DNA from: Butyrivibrio sp. CB08
Lineage (GTDB): Bacteria > Bacillota > Clostridia > Lachnospirales > Lachnospiraceae
Reading direction: 5' to 3'
Assembly (NCBI RefSeq): GCF_003625485.1
Contig: NZ_RAIR01000007.1
Location: 1 to 64,000 of the forward strand
DNA: 64,000 nucleotides
A program made the position numbers and the translations under genes. The notes under the pieces were generated by a model. It was not told the origin of the DNA. It saw nothing but the letters and a program-made list of their open reading frames with translations, and made no database searches. Positions 17,025 to 26,108 of the stretch are shown here, one piece after another. Position 1 is the stretch's first letter. Every line of letters begins with the position of its first letter.

Positions 17025-18431
17025 TCAATACGCATTCTTATTTATGAAGCCGTGCCTGATAGTTCCTATAAGGATCTTGAAATCAAAAGCCATACTCCAG
17101 TTTTCAATATAGTAGATATCGTAGTCGATACGCTTGCGGATGGAAGTATCTCCGCGGTAACCATTGATCTGAGCCCAGCCTGTAAGTCCCGGACGAACCT
17201 GATGCTTGACCATGTAGCGTGGAATCTGCTCTTTAAACTTCTCAACGAACTGAGGTCTCTCAGGGCGCGGTCCCACGAGGCTCATCTGACCAATGAAGAT
17301 GTTAAAGAACTGAGGCATCTCATCGATACTGGTCTTCCTTAAGATGGCGCCAATCTTGGTAACTCTTGGATCCCCCTTGGTGGTCCAGCCTTTCTTTTCC
17401 TCAGCCTCTGTCTGAAGCTTCATGGTCCTGAACTTGTACATATTAAATGGAACGCCGCCTAAGCCAATACGCTCCTGCTTGTAGATAATAGGTCCCTCGC
17501 TGGTAGCCTTGATGGCAATGGCAGAGATCAGCATGATGGGTGAGAACACAATAATAGCGAAAAGAGATCCCACGATATCCACGATTCTCTTGGCCAGCTT
17601 GTTCATCGAATTGGTCAGTGGCACATATCTGATGTTGATAACGGGAATGCCCTGAACATCCTCAGTGTACGGATTACTTGGGAAAAGAGATGAGTAGTCC
17701 GGAATGAACTTGGTGTGAACACCGGATTTCTCGCACTCCGCAACCAGCATCTCAAGTCTGTCGTAATCATCCAGCGGAAGGGTGATGGTGATCTCGTCGT
17801 AATTGTTGTTCTCAAGATAGCTGTTGAGCTCATCGATCTTGCCAATAACCTTGATGCCGTGATACTTGGTATCAAGAGGCACGAAGTCGTCCAAGACACC
17901 TGCAATCTCATATCCCCACTGTGGGTTTTCCAAAATCCTGCTGATGTAGGCCTCTGCAGCCCTTGAATATCCCACCAGCAAAATGTGTTTGATGTTGTAA
18001 CCTTTTTTCCTGATAAACCTTAAGAACTTTCGCAGGAACCAGTGCGCTACTGTCGTCAGCGTCGTGTTCACCACAAAGAAGATGGCGATCATGGAACGGG
18101 AGAAGTTTGGCTGGTTGATGATATACAAGATAACCAGGAACCCGATAACGCCCATGATATTGCCCTGGACTATGTCCACGAACTCATCCCAGAGCCGCAG
18201 CGCCCTTCTGGATGTGTAGAGCTGGACCATATAATACAAAAGAAGATAGCAGGGAACCAAAAAATAAAGTGCAGAGAAGTAAACCTCGAGTGGAAGTCGT
18301 CCACCGGGAGTCTTGTCTGCAAATATGGATTCGAATTTGAGATAGTAAGACAACGCGTAGGAACCAGCTACAAGTAGCCCGTCCACGATGACGTGTGCCC
18401 TATTCAGATGTACCTGATTATCCTTGATCAC
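17025..18431 (-). CDS. Undecaprenyl-phosphate sugar-1-phosphate transferase (WcaJ/EpsL-like)
   Basis: This polyprenyl-phosphate hexose-1-phosphate transferase starts a glycan by linking a sugar-1-phosphate, usually glucose or galactose, to undecaprenyl phosphate. The 468-residue long form has four N-terminal membrane helices, a Rossmann-like CoA-binding domain (about 145-255, HILLVGYSRAAEAYI) and the catalytic domain (about 275-468). Catalytic features are KRIVDIVGSLFA, IYKQERIGLGG, MYKFRTM, SIDEMPQFFNI, MSLVGPRPERP and RPGLTGWAQ. The start is GTG, preceded by GGA about 10 nt upstream. Its promoter (18465-18493) is divergent from the next gene, and LCP follows it, so chain start and wall attachment are co-expressed. 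Confidence 0.93.
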   Translation of the reverse strand: MIKDNQVHLNRAHVIVDGLLVAGSYALSYYLKFESIFADKTPGGRLPLEVYFSALYFLVPCYLLLYYMVQLYTSRRALRLWDEFVDIVQGNIMGVIGFLVILYIINQPNFSRSMIAIFFVVNTTLTTVAHWFLRKFLRFIRKKGYNIKHILLVGYSRAAEAYISRILENPQWGYEIAGVLDDFVPLDTKYHGIKVIGKIDELNSYLENNNYDEITITLPLDDYDRLEMLVAECEKSGVHTKFIPDYSSLFPSNPYTEDVQGIPVINIRYVPLTNSMNKLAKRIVDIVGSLFAIIVFSPIMLISAIAIKATSEGPIIYKQERIGLGGVPFNMYKFRTMKLQTEAEEKKGWTTKGDPRVTKIGAILRKTSIDEMPQFFNIFIGQMSLVGPRPERPQFVEKFKEQIPRYMVKHQVRPGLTGWAQINGYRGDTSIRKRIDYDIYYIENWSMAFDFKILIGTIRHGFINKNAY

Positions 18432-18464
18432 AATACTTTTCCATACTTTCCCATAGTTGCTTAT

Positions 18465-18493
18465 ATTGTATACTAATTTTCTGCAATGGGCAA
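18465..18493 (-). promoter_or_regulatory. Promoter of the sugar transferase-LCP unit
   Basis: Minus-strand TTGCCC (18488-18493), 17-bp spacer, TACAAT (18465-18470). It is the best sigma-A match in the divergent gap. Confidence 0.55.
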
Positions 18494-18514
18494 ATATAGT
18501 GGCTACTAAACGAT

Positions 18515-18542
18515 TTTACAATGATTCTTTCTTGTGTATAAT
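18515..18542 (+). promoter_or_regulatory. Promoter of the DPM1-like glycosyltransferase
   Basis: TTTACA (18515-18520), 16-bp spacer, perfect TATAAT (18537-18542), on the plus strand. The gene starts 58 bp further on, with AAGGA before its ATG. Confidence 0.7.
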
Positions 18543-18599
18543 ACATAAAGATGGTTTTGAAAAAACCAGATTAAATAAGAAGAAATTAAGGATCTAAAA

Positions 18600-19313
18600 A
18601 TGAAAAAAACTATTATTGTTATGCCTGTTGCCAATGAAGAAGCAACAATGGGTGATATTCTTGATAGAATTCTTGCCCTTCCCTACGATAACCTCTATGT
18701 TTATCCAGTAATCGACAATTATTCCAAGGACAACACCCAGGGAGTAATTGAATCATACGAACACACAGGACGTGTAAAATGTATATTCCACGAGAAATCC
18801 CGCGGAGTTGTCAGCTGTTATTTATATGGATTTAAAAGAGCTATCGAAGACGGAGCTGAACAGATAATCGAAATGGATGGCGGCGGAAGCCATCTCCCTG
18901 AGGAGATCCCACAGTTTATCGAAGCCCTTGATCGTGGCTACGACTGTGTATGGGGATCAAGATTCATAAAGGGAGCAGGAATGGAAAACGATCCTCTCTA
19001 CAGAAAGATCCTCAGCTCAGGAGGAACCATTTTATCCAACCTTGTTCTCGGAACAAAACTCAAAGATATGACAAGTGGTTTTGAGGCTTTCAAAACAAGC
19101 ATCCTTTCAGGCATGAACCTGGACAACTTCCTTTCAACAGGACACATGTATCAGACAGAGATGCGCTATTATTGCAGGAACCTAAGCACTGTTGAAGTTC
19201 CCATTCACTACACAGCAGGTGGTTCCAGCCTTAAGTTCAAGTCTGTTACTGAAGCGCTTCGAATACTGTTTATGTTAAAAGAGAATGAAAAAAGGGTTAT
19301 GCCACTTCAGTAA
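18600..19313 (+). CDS. Glycosyltransferase family 2, DPM1-like
   Basis: A 237-residue soluble GT-A protein similar to dolichol-phosphate mannosyltransferase catalytic domains. These move a sugar from a nucleotide donor to a polyprenyl phosphate. It starts TIIVMPVANEEATMGDIL, has DNYSKDNT (39-46) and EMDGGGSHLPEEIP (around 94-107; the classical motif is D-x-D-G-S-H), and WGSRFIKG and MTSGFEAFK further on. There is no C-terminal membrane segment, unlike GtrB. It is transcribed opposite to the rest of the locus and converges on the FAD oxidoreductase with only 7 bp between stops. Donor and acceptor are unknown. Confidence 0.87.
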   Translation: MKKTIIVMPVANEEATMGDILDRILALPYDNLYVYPVIDNYSKDNTQGVIESYEHTGRVKCIFHEKSRGVVSCYLYGFKRAIEDGAEQIIEMDGGGSHLPEEIPQFIEALDRGYDCVWGSRFIKGAGMENDPLYRKILSSGGTILSNLVLGTKLKDMTSGFEAFKTSILSGMNLDNFLSTGHMYQTEMRYYCRNLSTVEVPIHYTAGGSSLKFKSVTEALRILFMLKENEKRVMPLQ

Positions 19314-19320
19314 CTACTGC

Positions 19321-20526
19321 TTAGCTCAAGGACTCAAAGAGACCAAACGCTTTTTCAACGGTGACATCAGAGTTGTAATGCTGATGTTCACCCCATCTTC
19401 CGAGTCCATATACTCTTCTTTCTGAAGACCACTTAAGGAGCCTATCCATTATCTGCGGTTTATCAACTGTGTTTAATGGGTAGGCGTATTTATTCATATA
19501 CTTAAAGTTCTCGTTTGAACTTACTGCGTCAATTCTCTCTTTATTGGTCTCAGTCCAGTATCCCCTGCTGCCCGGGCAGAAGTTATGTCGTACCAGGATC
19601 CTGTGGTACGAAAGCTTCGGATCAGGATAATACACCCACTGGGATTCAGTATCCAGATTCTCAGGATGATATTCCGTCTGTATAGAACTGTATTTTAGTC
19701 GCTTTATATCCCTGACCAGTTCATCTGGCATGCCACTGATATCAGCAAACTCAAGCCATGGAATGGTTGTGATTATCACGTCGGCGGTATATTTCTCACC
19801 CTCTGTGCTGGTCACTGTGCGGGAGTCAAAATCTATACTGCTGATGGCCGTGTTATACACTATCCTGTCCCCAAGGCTATCAGCCATTCTCTTCCACAGC
19901 TCACCATATCCATACTTCTTGGGATAATAGAACTGAGTATGTCCAGGATCTTTTCCATAGGGCTTCTTTTCAAGGCATGACAAAAGAGTCTCATCAAAGC
20001 TGACATTTGGAAGCTTCTCAAGCCAGTATGTTCCCAGTTCATCCAGGTTCTTGCCAAACATCTTACGATTGTATGGAAGCATATAATCTTCAGCTATCTT
20101 TTTTCCCAGCTTCCAATATATCCAGTCCACAAACTTCTCTGGCATTGGTTCTCCGAGATTACAGCCTGCAACTGCGATAGATTTCAGGTACTCCACCTGA
20201 TCCTCCAGTTTCATCTGCCAGATATTAGCTTCTATAGGCTGACCAATAACATTTCCGTTGACATGAAGTGTGGTCTTTCTATCATAAAGATCCCACTCTT
20301 CTTCTGGCATGAACCCAAACAGAAACTCATTGACCTTAGGTCTTCTTACATCAAGAAAGTGTCCACCGCCAATATCAAAAGGTGATCCATCCACATCTGT
20401 AGATCTGCAAAGACCACCTGCCTCAGATTCTTTTTCCAAAACCAGAAAGCTGTCTTCGCCGCTTAGTAATAGTTTGTTTGCTACTGTTAGTCCTGCCGGG
20501 CCTGCACCCAATATAAGATATTTCAT
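19321..20526 (-). CDS. FAD-dependent oxidoreductase, protoporphyrinogen oxidase/UGM-like
   Basis: This 401-residue flavoprotein has the N-terminal dinucleotide motif LGAGPAGLTVA (6-16), then LEKESEAGGLCRS (30-42) and FDIGGGHFLD (50-59), and a C-terminal GLGRWGEHQHYNSD that closes the FAD site. The layout is that of the amine-oxidase/UDP-galactopyranose mutase superfamily found in polysaccharide loci. The substrate is not readable: a UDP-sugar mutase-like or sugar-oxidising role is possible, but key UGM residues cannot be assigned with confidence. It is the last gene of the pgm-GT2-GT2 unit, 31 bp after the GT2, with GAGAGG before its ATG. Confidence 0.8.
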   Translation of the reverse strand: MKYLILGAGPAGLTVANKLLLSGEDSFLVLEKESEAGGLCRSTDVDGSPFDIGGGHFLDVRRPKVNEFLFGFMPEEEWDLYDRKTTLHVNGNVIGQPIEANIWQMKLEDQVEYLKSIAVAGCNLGEPMPEKFVDWIYWKLGKKIAEDYMLPYNRKMFGKNLDELGTYWLEKLPNVSFDETLLSCLEKKPYGKDPGHTQFYYPKKYGYGELWKRMADSLGDRIVYNTAISSIDFDSRTVTSTEGEKYTADVIITTIPWLEFADISGMPDELVRDIKRLKYSSIQTEYHPENLDTESQWVYYPDPKLSYHRILVRHNFCPGSRGYWTETNKERIDAVSSNENFKYMNKYAYPLNTVDKPQIMDRLLKWSSERRVYGLGRWGEHQHYNSDVTVEKAFGLFESLS

Positions 20527-20557
20527 TAAAAACCTCTCAAATACTTTTTATCGCGTT

Positions 20558-21577
20558 TTAAACTGAAAGCGCACGCCTTGCGCAGTTGACCCAGAGCTCT
20601 ATCTGAAGCCTGAAAGCATTTATGAATTCTACCTTGCCAAATACCACCTTGTGGTCAGCAAAGTCCACGATCTTCTTAAAGCCTAATCGAAGTCCCTTTA
20701 TGTGGGCCCTTCCAAGACCGTGTCTGGTATAGAATGCGTGCTTGATGATAATTCCCGCCAGGATCAGCGGTGCATTGATGATCACCTGGAAAACCGGCAT
20801 GTTCTTGTAAATAAGGAAAAGGTTATTGGCTGCTGTGAGCTCAACCTTAAATTCATTGTATCTTGAGCCGCTGGTTCCGCTTCCTGCGTGGTACACAACA
20901 GCTTTTGGCTCCATGACGTTGGCGTAACCCTTAAGGCGGGCTCTGTAGCCTATATCCACATCCTCGAGATAGCAGAAATGCTCTGCGTCAAAAAGTCCCA
21001 CTCTCTCGAAGTATTCTCTTCTGTACATCGCAGCTCCTGCGCAGGCGCTGGTCACAGATTCCCGGCGACAGAACTTCGCATTGTCAGCATCCTTGCCCGG
21101 AGTGAAAGCCCATCCAAGGGCACAGTACAGATCTCCACAGTCGTCGATGTTATGGGGTTCTTTGGTCTGGAGCATCTTAGCCTGGGCGGAAAAGAGCCTT
21201 TTCTTGCCGTCCATTACCCTGACAAGGTTTTCAATTGCTCCCTCGTCGCAGAATGCATCGTTATTAAGCAGGAATATGTAGTCACTGGGTGTAGCCTCAA
21301 TGCCTATATTTACGGCATTGGCAAAGCCAGTGTTCTCTTTAAGGGCGATGAGCTGCACTTTGAAGTGATGAGAGCCACCAGTTACCTTAGCAGTCTGTGC
21401 TGAAGGATTCTCCGCACACCACCTGTCTCTTACAAACTCTGCACTTCCATCCGTTGATCCGTTGTCCACCACGATAACATCAAAATCCCTGAAGGTCTGC
21501 TTTTTTAGCGACCTCAGGCAGTCATCTATGAACTTCATTCCATTGTAGTTAGGTATTACCACTGTAACTTTTGGCAT
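20558..21577 (-). CDS. Glycosyltransferase family 2, rhamnosyltransferase (WbbL)-like
   Basis: A 339-residue GT-A transferase. It starts VTVVIPNYNGMKFI, has VVDNGSTDGS (35-44), LLNNDAF (about 118-124, the metal-binding acidic motif) and the late YLEDVDIGYRARLKGY, typical of dTDP-rhamnose-using enzymes such as WbbL. The C terminus has an amphipathic, partly hydrophobic stretch (about 255-275) that may associate with the membrane. It lies between another GT2 (43 bp upstream) and the FAD oxidoreductase. dTDP-rhamnose precursor genes occur in the same locus, which supports, but does not prove, a rhamnosyltransferase role. Confidence 0.88.
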   Translation of the reverse strand: MPKVTVVIPNYNGMKFIDDCLRSLKKQTFRDFDVIVVDNGSTDGSAEFVRDRWCAENPSAQTAKVTGGSHHFKVQLIALKENTGFANAVNIGIEATPSDYIFLLNNDAFCDEGAIENLVRVMDGKKRLFSAQAKMLQTKEPHNIDDCGDLYCALGWAFTPGKDADNAKFCRRESVTSACAGAAMYRREYFERVGLFDAEHFCYLEDVDIGYRARLKGYANVMEPKAVVYHAGSGTSGSRYNEFKVELTAANNLFLIYKNMPVFQVIINAPLILAGIIIKHAFYTRHGLGRAHIKGLRLGFKKIVDFADHKVVFGKVEFINAFRLQIELWVNCARRALSV

Positions 21578-21620
21578 ATTTTCAGCCTTTCTGAATCCGC
21601 CAGTTAATGGCGGGCTCTGA

Positions 21621-23078
21621 TTACTTTGCGCATTTTGTTACGAACTTTGGATCCCACATTACGCGTAGGCCCCTCTTGTGAACCTCCGCTGCAAACTTAA
21701 GGGAGAGCTTAACGATTTCCTCCTGGGGGAGAGCCGCAAGCACAGCATTGACACCAGCATCGCTCTCAGTAAGTCCGTTCACATATTTAATTCCTGTAGC
21801 ATCCTCAAACGCCTGTACAAGGTCATCTCTTACTGCTATACATCTGATATCAACTGCGTAGGAATCCTGCTGAAGCACGGCTCTGTGCTGGAGTCCGCCG
21901 CTGTAACCTTCCGGGAGTCCCGCAAAAGCCAGGGTTCCATCCTTGCGGTACATTCCTCCGCAGATACGATTTTTCTTATCAAGGATCTTACCGCCGATGC
22001 ATCCCACATCCGGCCTGGATTTAAAGAAGGCTGCATCGCCATCAGCATTGGTGTTGGCGCCATCTCCTGCCAGCCCATCATAGTCCAGCCTGTAAAATCC
22101 AACGTGCTGCAAATGCGCCGCCTTAGCTGCCATTCCATATCGTTCCGCAACATCCTGCAGTGCCAGGCGTCCAGCCTCATATGCATAGGACTTGCTGGCA
22201 GGATTAGCTGCCGTTGATCCCTGATGGCATCTCCAGTGGTACAGTACCTTGTCTATGTGTACGATCTGGTTTGCCGCAAGAGGCATCTGCAGACAGCTCT
22301 CTGTGCAGGCCCGTAGGAATAAGTCATAGTCCTGGGCTCCATCGTACTTGCTGCGGAGCTTAAGTCTCTTTATCACATCTGCCCTCAGCATGGTGAAGTG
22401 GCAGATATAGTTATTGGAAAAGAGATAATCCATATTGAAAGAGGGCTTCTTGTGGCACTCGTAGTACCTGCCCTTAACATCGTCAAACTTATCTTCGTCG
22501 GAATAGATCAGCCTCACCGGACAGTCAGAGAACTTCACAAGCTTGTAGCTCTGCATGCTCTTTCTGATAACGCGGCTCATCTCATAGAGTGCATCCGGAG
22601 TCAGCACATCATCGTGATCAAGAAGTCCGATGTAATCACCAGTAGCCTTCTCGATTCCAGGATTGGTGTTGTCAGAGATCCCGCCGTTTTTATCAAGCTT
22701 CACGTACTTTATTCGGGGATCGTCCTTGGAGTACTCCGCCACGATCCGTCCCACATCGGGTATAAGAGATGCATCGCTAAGTACAAGTTCCCAATTTCCG
22801 TAGGTCTGAGCGATAACAGATTCAATCATGGCACGCAGGTACAATTCCGATGTATTAAAAAGAGGCACCACAATGCTGAAACGCAGCAGGCACCCCGATT
22901 CTGCCAGAAGCTTGTACTCCTGCTTCTGCTCCCTGATCACAGCCTCTGAAAGTGGAACGAAGGTATACTTCTCCTTCCTGTTCAGAGAGAGCCTTTCAAG
23001 AGCAGCAAAAAATGCGGCCCTATAACCATTGCGCCTCGCGTATGCAATTGTCTTAGTGACCGCATTTCGTATGCTCAT
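21621..23078 (-). CDS. Glycosyltransferase family 2, with degenerate C-terminal half
   Basis: This 485-residue protein has a GT-A domain at about 66-300: FSIVVPLFNTSELYLRAMIE, NGGISDNTN and LLDHDDVL as the acidic motif. A stretch NYICHFTMLRADVIKRLKL follows, as in the first domain of the larger tandem enzymes at 33313-35370. The C-terminal third (from VGCIGGKILDKKNRICGGM) resembles the end of a second GT2 domain, but the start and acidic motif of that domain are missing. It is therefore probably a shortened derivative of the two-domain type with one working site. It lies 54 bp after pgm. Confidence 0.85.
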   Translation of the reverse strand: MSIRNAVTKTIAYARRNGYRAAFFAALERLSLNRKEKYTFVPLSEAVIREQKQEYKLLAESGCLLRFSIVVPLFNTSELYLRAMIESVIAQTYGNWELVLSDASLIPDVGRIVAEYSKDDPRIKYVKLDKNGGISDNTNPGIEKATGDYIGLLDHDDVLTPDALYEMSRVIRKSMQSYKLVKFSDCPVRLIYSDEDKFDDVKGRYYECHKKPSFNMDYLFSNNYICHFTMLRADVIKRLKLRSKYDGAQDYDLFLRACTESCLQMPLAANQIVHIDKVLYHWRCHQGSTAANPASKSYAYEAGRLALQDVAERYGMAAKAAHLQHVGFYRLDYDGLAGDGANTNADGDAAFFKSRPDVGCIGGKILDKKNRICGGMYRKDGTLAFAGLPEGYSGGLQHRAVLQQDSYAVDIRCIAVRDDLVQAFEDATGIKYVNGLTESDAGVNAVLAALPQEEIVKLSLKFAAEVHKRGLRVMWDPKFVTKCAK

Positions 23079-23132
23079 GTAAAAATCCGCCTAGAATTTA
23101 TTTTGCGCTAATCGCTGTCTCCAGCAGGCTCT

Positions 23133-24872
23133 TTATCCCACAATAGCCTTAACTGCTGTTGTAAGCTCGTCCTGAAGCTTAGCGGCATCCGCAAGATCTT
23201 TTCCCTTAACACCCATGTAGAACTTGATCTTAGGCTCAGTTCCGGATGGTCTTGCACAGCACCATGCATCGTTATCCAGAGCAAAATACAGAACATTGGA
23301 AACAGGAAGTCCTGTGGACCCTTCCGCTCCAGTAGCCATGTTCACGGTCTTACCAGTCTTGTAATCCCTGAACTCCTCTACCTTCCATGCGCCAACTTCC
23401 TTAGGAGGGTTGCTCCTAAGTCTGTCCATAAGTGCAGCGATCTGCTCAGCGCCTTCCTTGCCCTTCATGGTGATGGAGTACTGGCCTTCCTTGTAGTAGC
23501 CGTACTTCTCGTAGATGTCGATCATAGCATCCCAAACGCTCTTGCCCTGCTTCTTGTAGAAAGCAGCAAGCTCACAGAGCATCATAACTGCAACAACAGC
23601 GTCCTTGTCTCTTGCGTGAGTTCCTGCTAGACATCCATAGGACTCCTCAAGGCCGAATACGTAGTTGTAAGACTGTCCGTTCTCCTCGAAGATCTTGATC
23701 TGCTCACCAATGTACTTGAATCCAGTGAGAACCTCGATATAGTGAAGGCCGTAAGCATCTGCAATTGCCTTAGCCATGTTAGTTGTAACGATTGTAGTAA
23801 CGAATGCAGGTCTCTCTGGCATTGTGCCTGTAGCCTTGCGCTCGCTAAGGATGTACTCACCGATCAGCATTCCGGACATGTTACCTGTGAAAGGTACATA
23901 TTCTCCGGTCTTAAGATCCTTGGCATAGATTCCAAGTCTGTCTGCATCAGGGTCGGTTGCAAGTACGATATCTGCATCCTTCTCTTTTGCCAGCTTAAGA
24001 GCAAGTTCGAAGGCCTTAGGATCCTCAGGGTTAGGATACTCAAGAGTTGTGAACTCTGGATCCGGCTCTTCCTGCTCAGGAACAACGAATACGTTCTTGA
24101 AGCCAAGCTCCTTGAGAACTCGCCTTACAGGAAGGTTACCTGTGCCGTGGAATGGTGTGTAAACGATGGTGAACTTGTCAGCCATCTCATCGATAACATC
24201 CTTGTGGATGATCTGCTTTTTGAGCTCAACCATGTACTTGTCGTCGATCTCCTCGCCAAAGCTCACATAGAGTCCCTGGGCGATGGCGTCCTCTTTTGAC
24301 ATGGTCTTAACATCGTGATAATCAGTGATAGCTACAACTTCGCTGATGATTCCGGTGTCGTGAGGTGGTGTAACCTGGGCACCGTCCTGCCAGTAAACCT
24401 TGTAGCCGTTATATTCTGGAGGGTTGTGTGAAGCAGTTACCATAACGCCAGCGATACATCCAAACTCTCTAAGTGCAAAAGAGAGCTCTGGTGTAGGGCG
24501 AAGAATATCTGAAACGTAAGCCTTGATGCCGTTAGCTGCAAGACAAAGTGCAGTTTCATCAGCAAATTCAGGTGAGAACTTTCTGCAGTCAAAAGAGATT
24601 GCGACACCCTTTTTCGCTGCATCAGGACCGCCATTTTTCTTGATGTAGTTTGCAAGACCCTGAGTAGCCTTACGAACAGTGTACTTGTTCATCCTGTTGG
24701 TACCTGCGCCGATAACTCCGCGAAGTCCGCCAGTACCGAACTCAAGCTCTCTGTAGAAACGATCCTCAACCTCTGCCTCATTGTTTCTGATGGCAAGGAG
24801 CTCCTGTTTGGTCTCCTCATCGAAATAGTCGTCGTTTAACCAATACTCAAACTGCTTAGTTGCCTCACTCAT
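23133..24872 (-). CDS. Phosphoglucomutase/phosphomannomutase
   Basis: An alpha-D-phosphohexomutase interconverting glucose- (or mannose-) 6- and 1-phosphate, here the likely source of glucose-1-phosphate for RfbA and for UDP-glucose. The 579-residue length fits PgcA-type enzymes of Firmicutes. Visible are FGTGGLRG near 45-52, the phosphoserine loop TASHNPPEYNG (146-156), the Mg-binding DPDADRLG (around 310) and the phosphate-binding RPSGTEPKIKFY near the C terminus. The start at 24872 follows AGGAGG by 8 nt; the frame is open to a TTG at 24896, which overlaps that site. It leads its own transcription unit with an extended -10 promoter. Confidence 0.94.
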   Translation of the reverse strand: MSEATKQFEYWLNDDYFDEETKQELLAIRNNEAEVEDRFYRELEFGTGGLRGVIGAGTNRMNKYTVRKATQGLANYIKKNGGPDAAKKGVAISFDCRKFSPEFADETALCLAANGIKAYVSDILRPTPELSFALREFGCIAGVMVTASHNPPEYNGYKVYWQDGAQVTPPHDTGIISEVVAITDYHDVKTMSKEDAIAQGLYVSFGEEIDDKYMVELKKQIIHKDVIDEMADKFTIVYTPFHGTGNLPVRRVLKELGFKNVFVVPEQEEPDPEFTTLEYPNPEDPKAFELALKLAKEKDADIVLATDPDADRLGIYAKDLKTGEYVPFTGNMSGMLIGEYILSERKATGTMPERPAFVTTIVTTNMAKAIADAYGLHYIEVLTGFKYIGEQIKIFEENGQSYNYVFGLEESYGCLAGTHARDKDAVVAVMMLCELAAFYKKQGKSVWDAMIDIYEKYGYYKEGQYSITMKGKEGAEQIAALMDRLRSNPPKEVGAWKVEEFRDYKTGKTVNMATGAEGSTGLPVSNVLYFALDNDAWCCARPSGTEPKIKFYMGVKGKDLADAAKLQDELTTAVKAIVG

Positions 24873-24898
24873 GCTAATTCCTCCTAATAAACGCAATT

Positions 24899-24928
24899 AA
24901 ACGCCCGAAAACGGTTTCTCGGACGTTT
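24899..24928 (-). promoter_or_regulatory. 5' stem-loop of the pgm transcript
   Basis: AAACGTCCGA / TCGGGCGTTT forms a 10-bp stem with one mismatch and a 10-nt loop. It lies right at the predicted start point, so it may protect the 5' end of the mRNA. No T-run follows, so it is not a terminator. Confidence 0.4.
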
Positions 24929-24930
24929 AC

Positions 24931-24939
24931 AGTATACCA
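24931..24939 (-). promoter_or_regulatory. Extended -10 promoter of pgm
   Basis: Minus-strand TGGTATACT is an extended -10 element with no good -35. The same TGGTATACT occurs before rfbB (45295-45303). Confidence 0.5.
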
Positions 24940-24977
24940 TAATTAAGCTCTAAGTTGCACATCGGGCAAAAGAAATA

Positions 24978-26072
24978 TCAGCGCCACTCCCATCCTTCTT
25001 CATCAACATCCTGCCTGAGTATCTCAACATTTCTGTCCCAGCTTGCATAGTCAGGGTCCTCTCTGTGATCAGGTATGAGTTCTCTGCCATAGCGCTCCAA
25101 AAGATCATATCCATAAAAATCTGTAACAAGGCAGCTTCCATAGTAATTGACATGGCCTGCGTCATACATATTATCTCCCTCAGTCATATTTAGCCCAAAG
25201 GATTCAATATGCTTGAAGGTATTATCAAAATAGATGTGGTCATTGCCGTTTTCCTGAAGCTCTTCCACATACTGTTCAAGCCAGTTGTATCTCTCATCCT
25301 CATGCTGCGCTACGCCTTCAACCATCTCAGTGTTGAGAGCATAGGGCACAGCCGTGATATACAGCTCTATGCCATTCTTTTTTGTGTAATCGATGATCTT
25401 CTTAAGAAACTTCTGGGACTTCTCAGATGGAGGCAGAACACCATTTGAAAGAGAATCCGGGTAAGTCACATAGTGGTCAACACCAAAGCGGGGCACAAAT
25501 CCCTTAAAATCTTCGTAATTTTCAAAAAGCTTGCCAAAGTCTCCAAGCTCCACACTTGTATACTGATCATGATATCCAAAGAATCCCGGGAAATACTTGT
25601 TCCACAGCTCGCGCTTTCCGTCAAAGCTGTCATGCATCATCATCAGCTTGTTAAAAGAAAACTTGAAGCCGTACAGTGAATCAGACAGATAGAGATATTT
25701 GTTCTTGTAATCTTCCTGAAATGCTGCAGCTGAATAGAAATCCAGCACAATCACCTTGGGCTTCTGCGTCTTGCAGGCCTCAATAATATAGTGATAAGTG
25801 ATCCAAAGTGGCTGCTCAGCTGAAGAATAGTCATAAGCAGCAATTCCGTAGTCCTCCCACAGCTTGGCGGTATTTATGCCGCAGTGCACATGACTTGATC
25901 CCACAAACAAAACATCTATTGTATTCTTTGGCTGGTCATAGATGCTTATGCTCTGCATGACGCCATGCTGGCTGACATCTTTAAAAAGGCTGTCCGACAC
26001 AGCTATAGTACCCACCAGCATCATCAGACTGATAAGGCAGGCGGCTATCTTTTTTACATTTCTTATATCCAT
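24978..26072 (-). CDS. SGNH-like membrane protein, acyl-transfer partner of MBOAT
   Basis: This 364-residue protein has one N-terminal membrane helix (about 7-26) and an outward-facing SGNH-like domain. The nucleophile motif is VLFVGSSHVHCG (GSSH, 58-61) and the C-terminal Asp-x-x-His is DAGHVNYYG (Asp304, His307). This layout is that of DltD/AlgX/PatB-type proteins that finish acyl transfer begun by an MBOAT. It lies 36 bp after the MBOAT gene. The acyl group, often acetyl, and the glycan target are not visible in sequence. AGGGG lies 7 nt before the ATG. Confidence 0.82.
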   Translation of the reverse strand: MDIRNVKKIAACLISLMMLVGTIAVSDSLFKDVSQHGVMQSISIYDQPKNTIDVLFVGSSHVHCGINTAKLWEDYGIAAYDYSSAEQPLWITYHYIIEACKTQKPKVIVLDFYSAAAFQEDYKNKYLYLSDSLYGFKFSFNKLMMMHDSFDGKRELWNKYFPGFFGYHDQYTSVELGDFGKLFENYEDFKGFVPRFGVDHYVTYPDSLSNGVLPPSEKSQKFLKKIIDYTKKNGIELYITAVPYALNTEMVEGVAQHEDERYNWLEQYVEELQENGNDHIYFDNTFKHIESFGLNMTEGDNMYDAGHVNYYGSCLVTDFYGYDLLERYGRELIPDHREDPDYASWDRNVEILRQDVDEEGWEWR

Positions 26073-26108
26073 TTCAATCCCCTGTAAAAACTCTTTTCCA
26101 AGTAAGAG

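Noticed and set aside
16928..17035. Longer LCP protein starting at 17035
   Set aside because: It would overlap the sugar transferase gene and encodes an unrelated Cys/Trp-containing segment. The start at 16927 has ribosome-site sequence and begins the charged tail.
20888..21403. Plus-strand 171-codon open frame opposite a GT2 gene
   Set aside because: The minus-strand GT2 has clear motifs in the same region. This frame has none.
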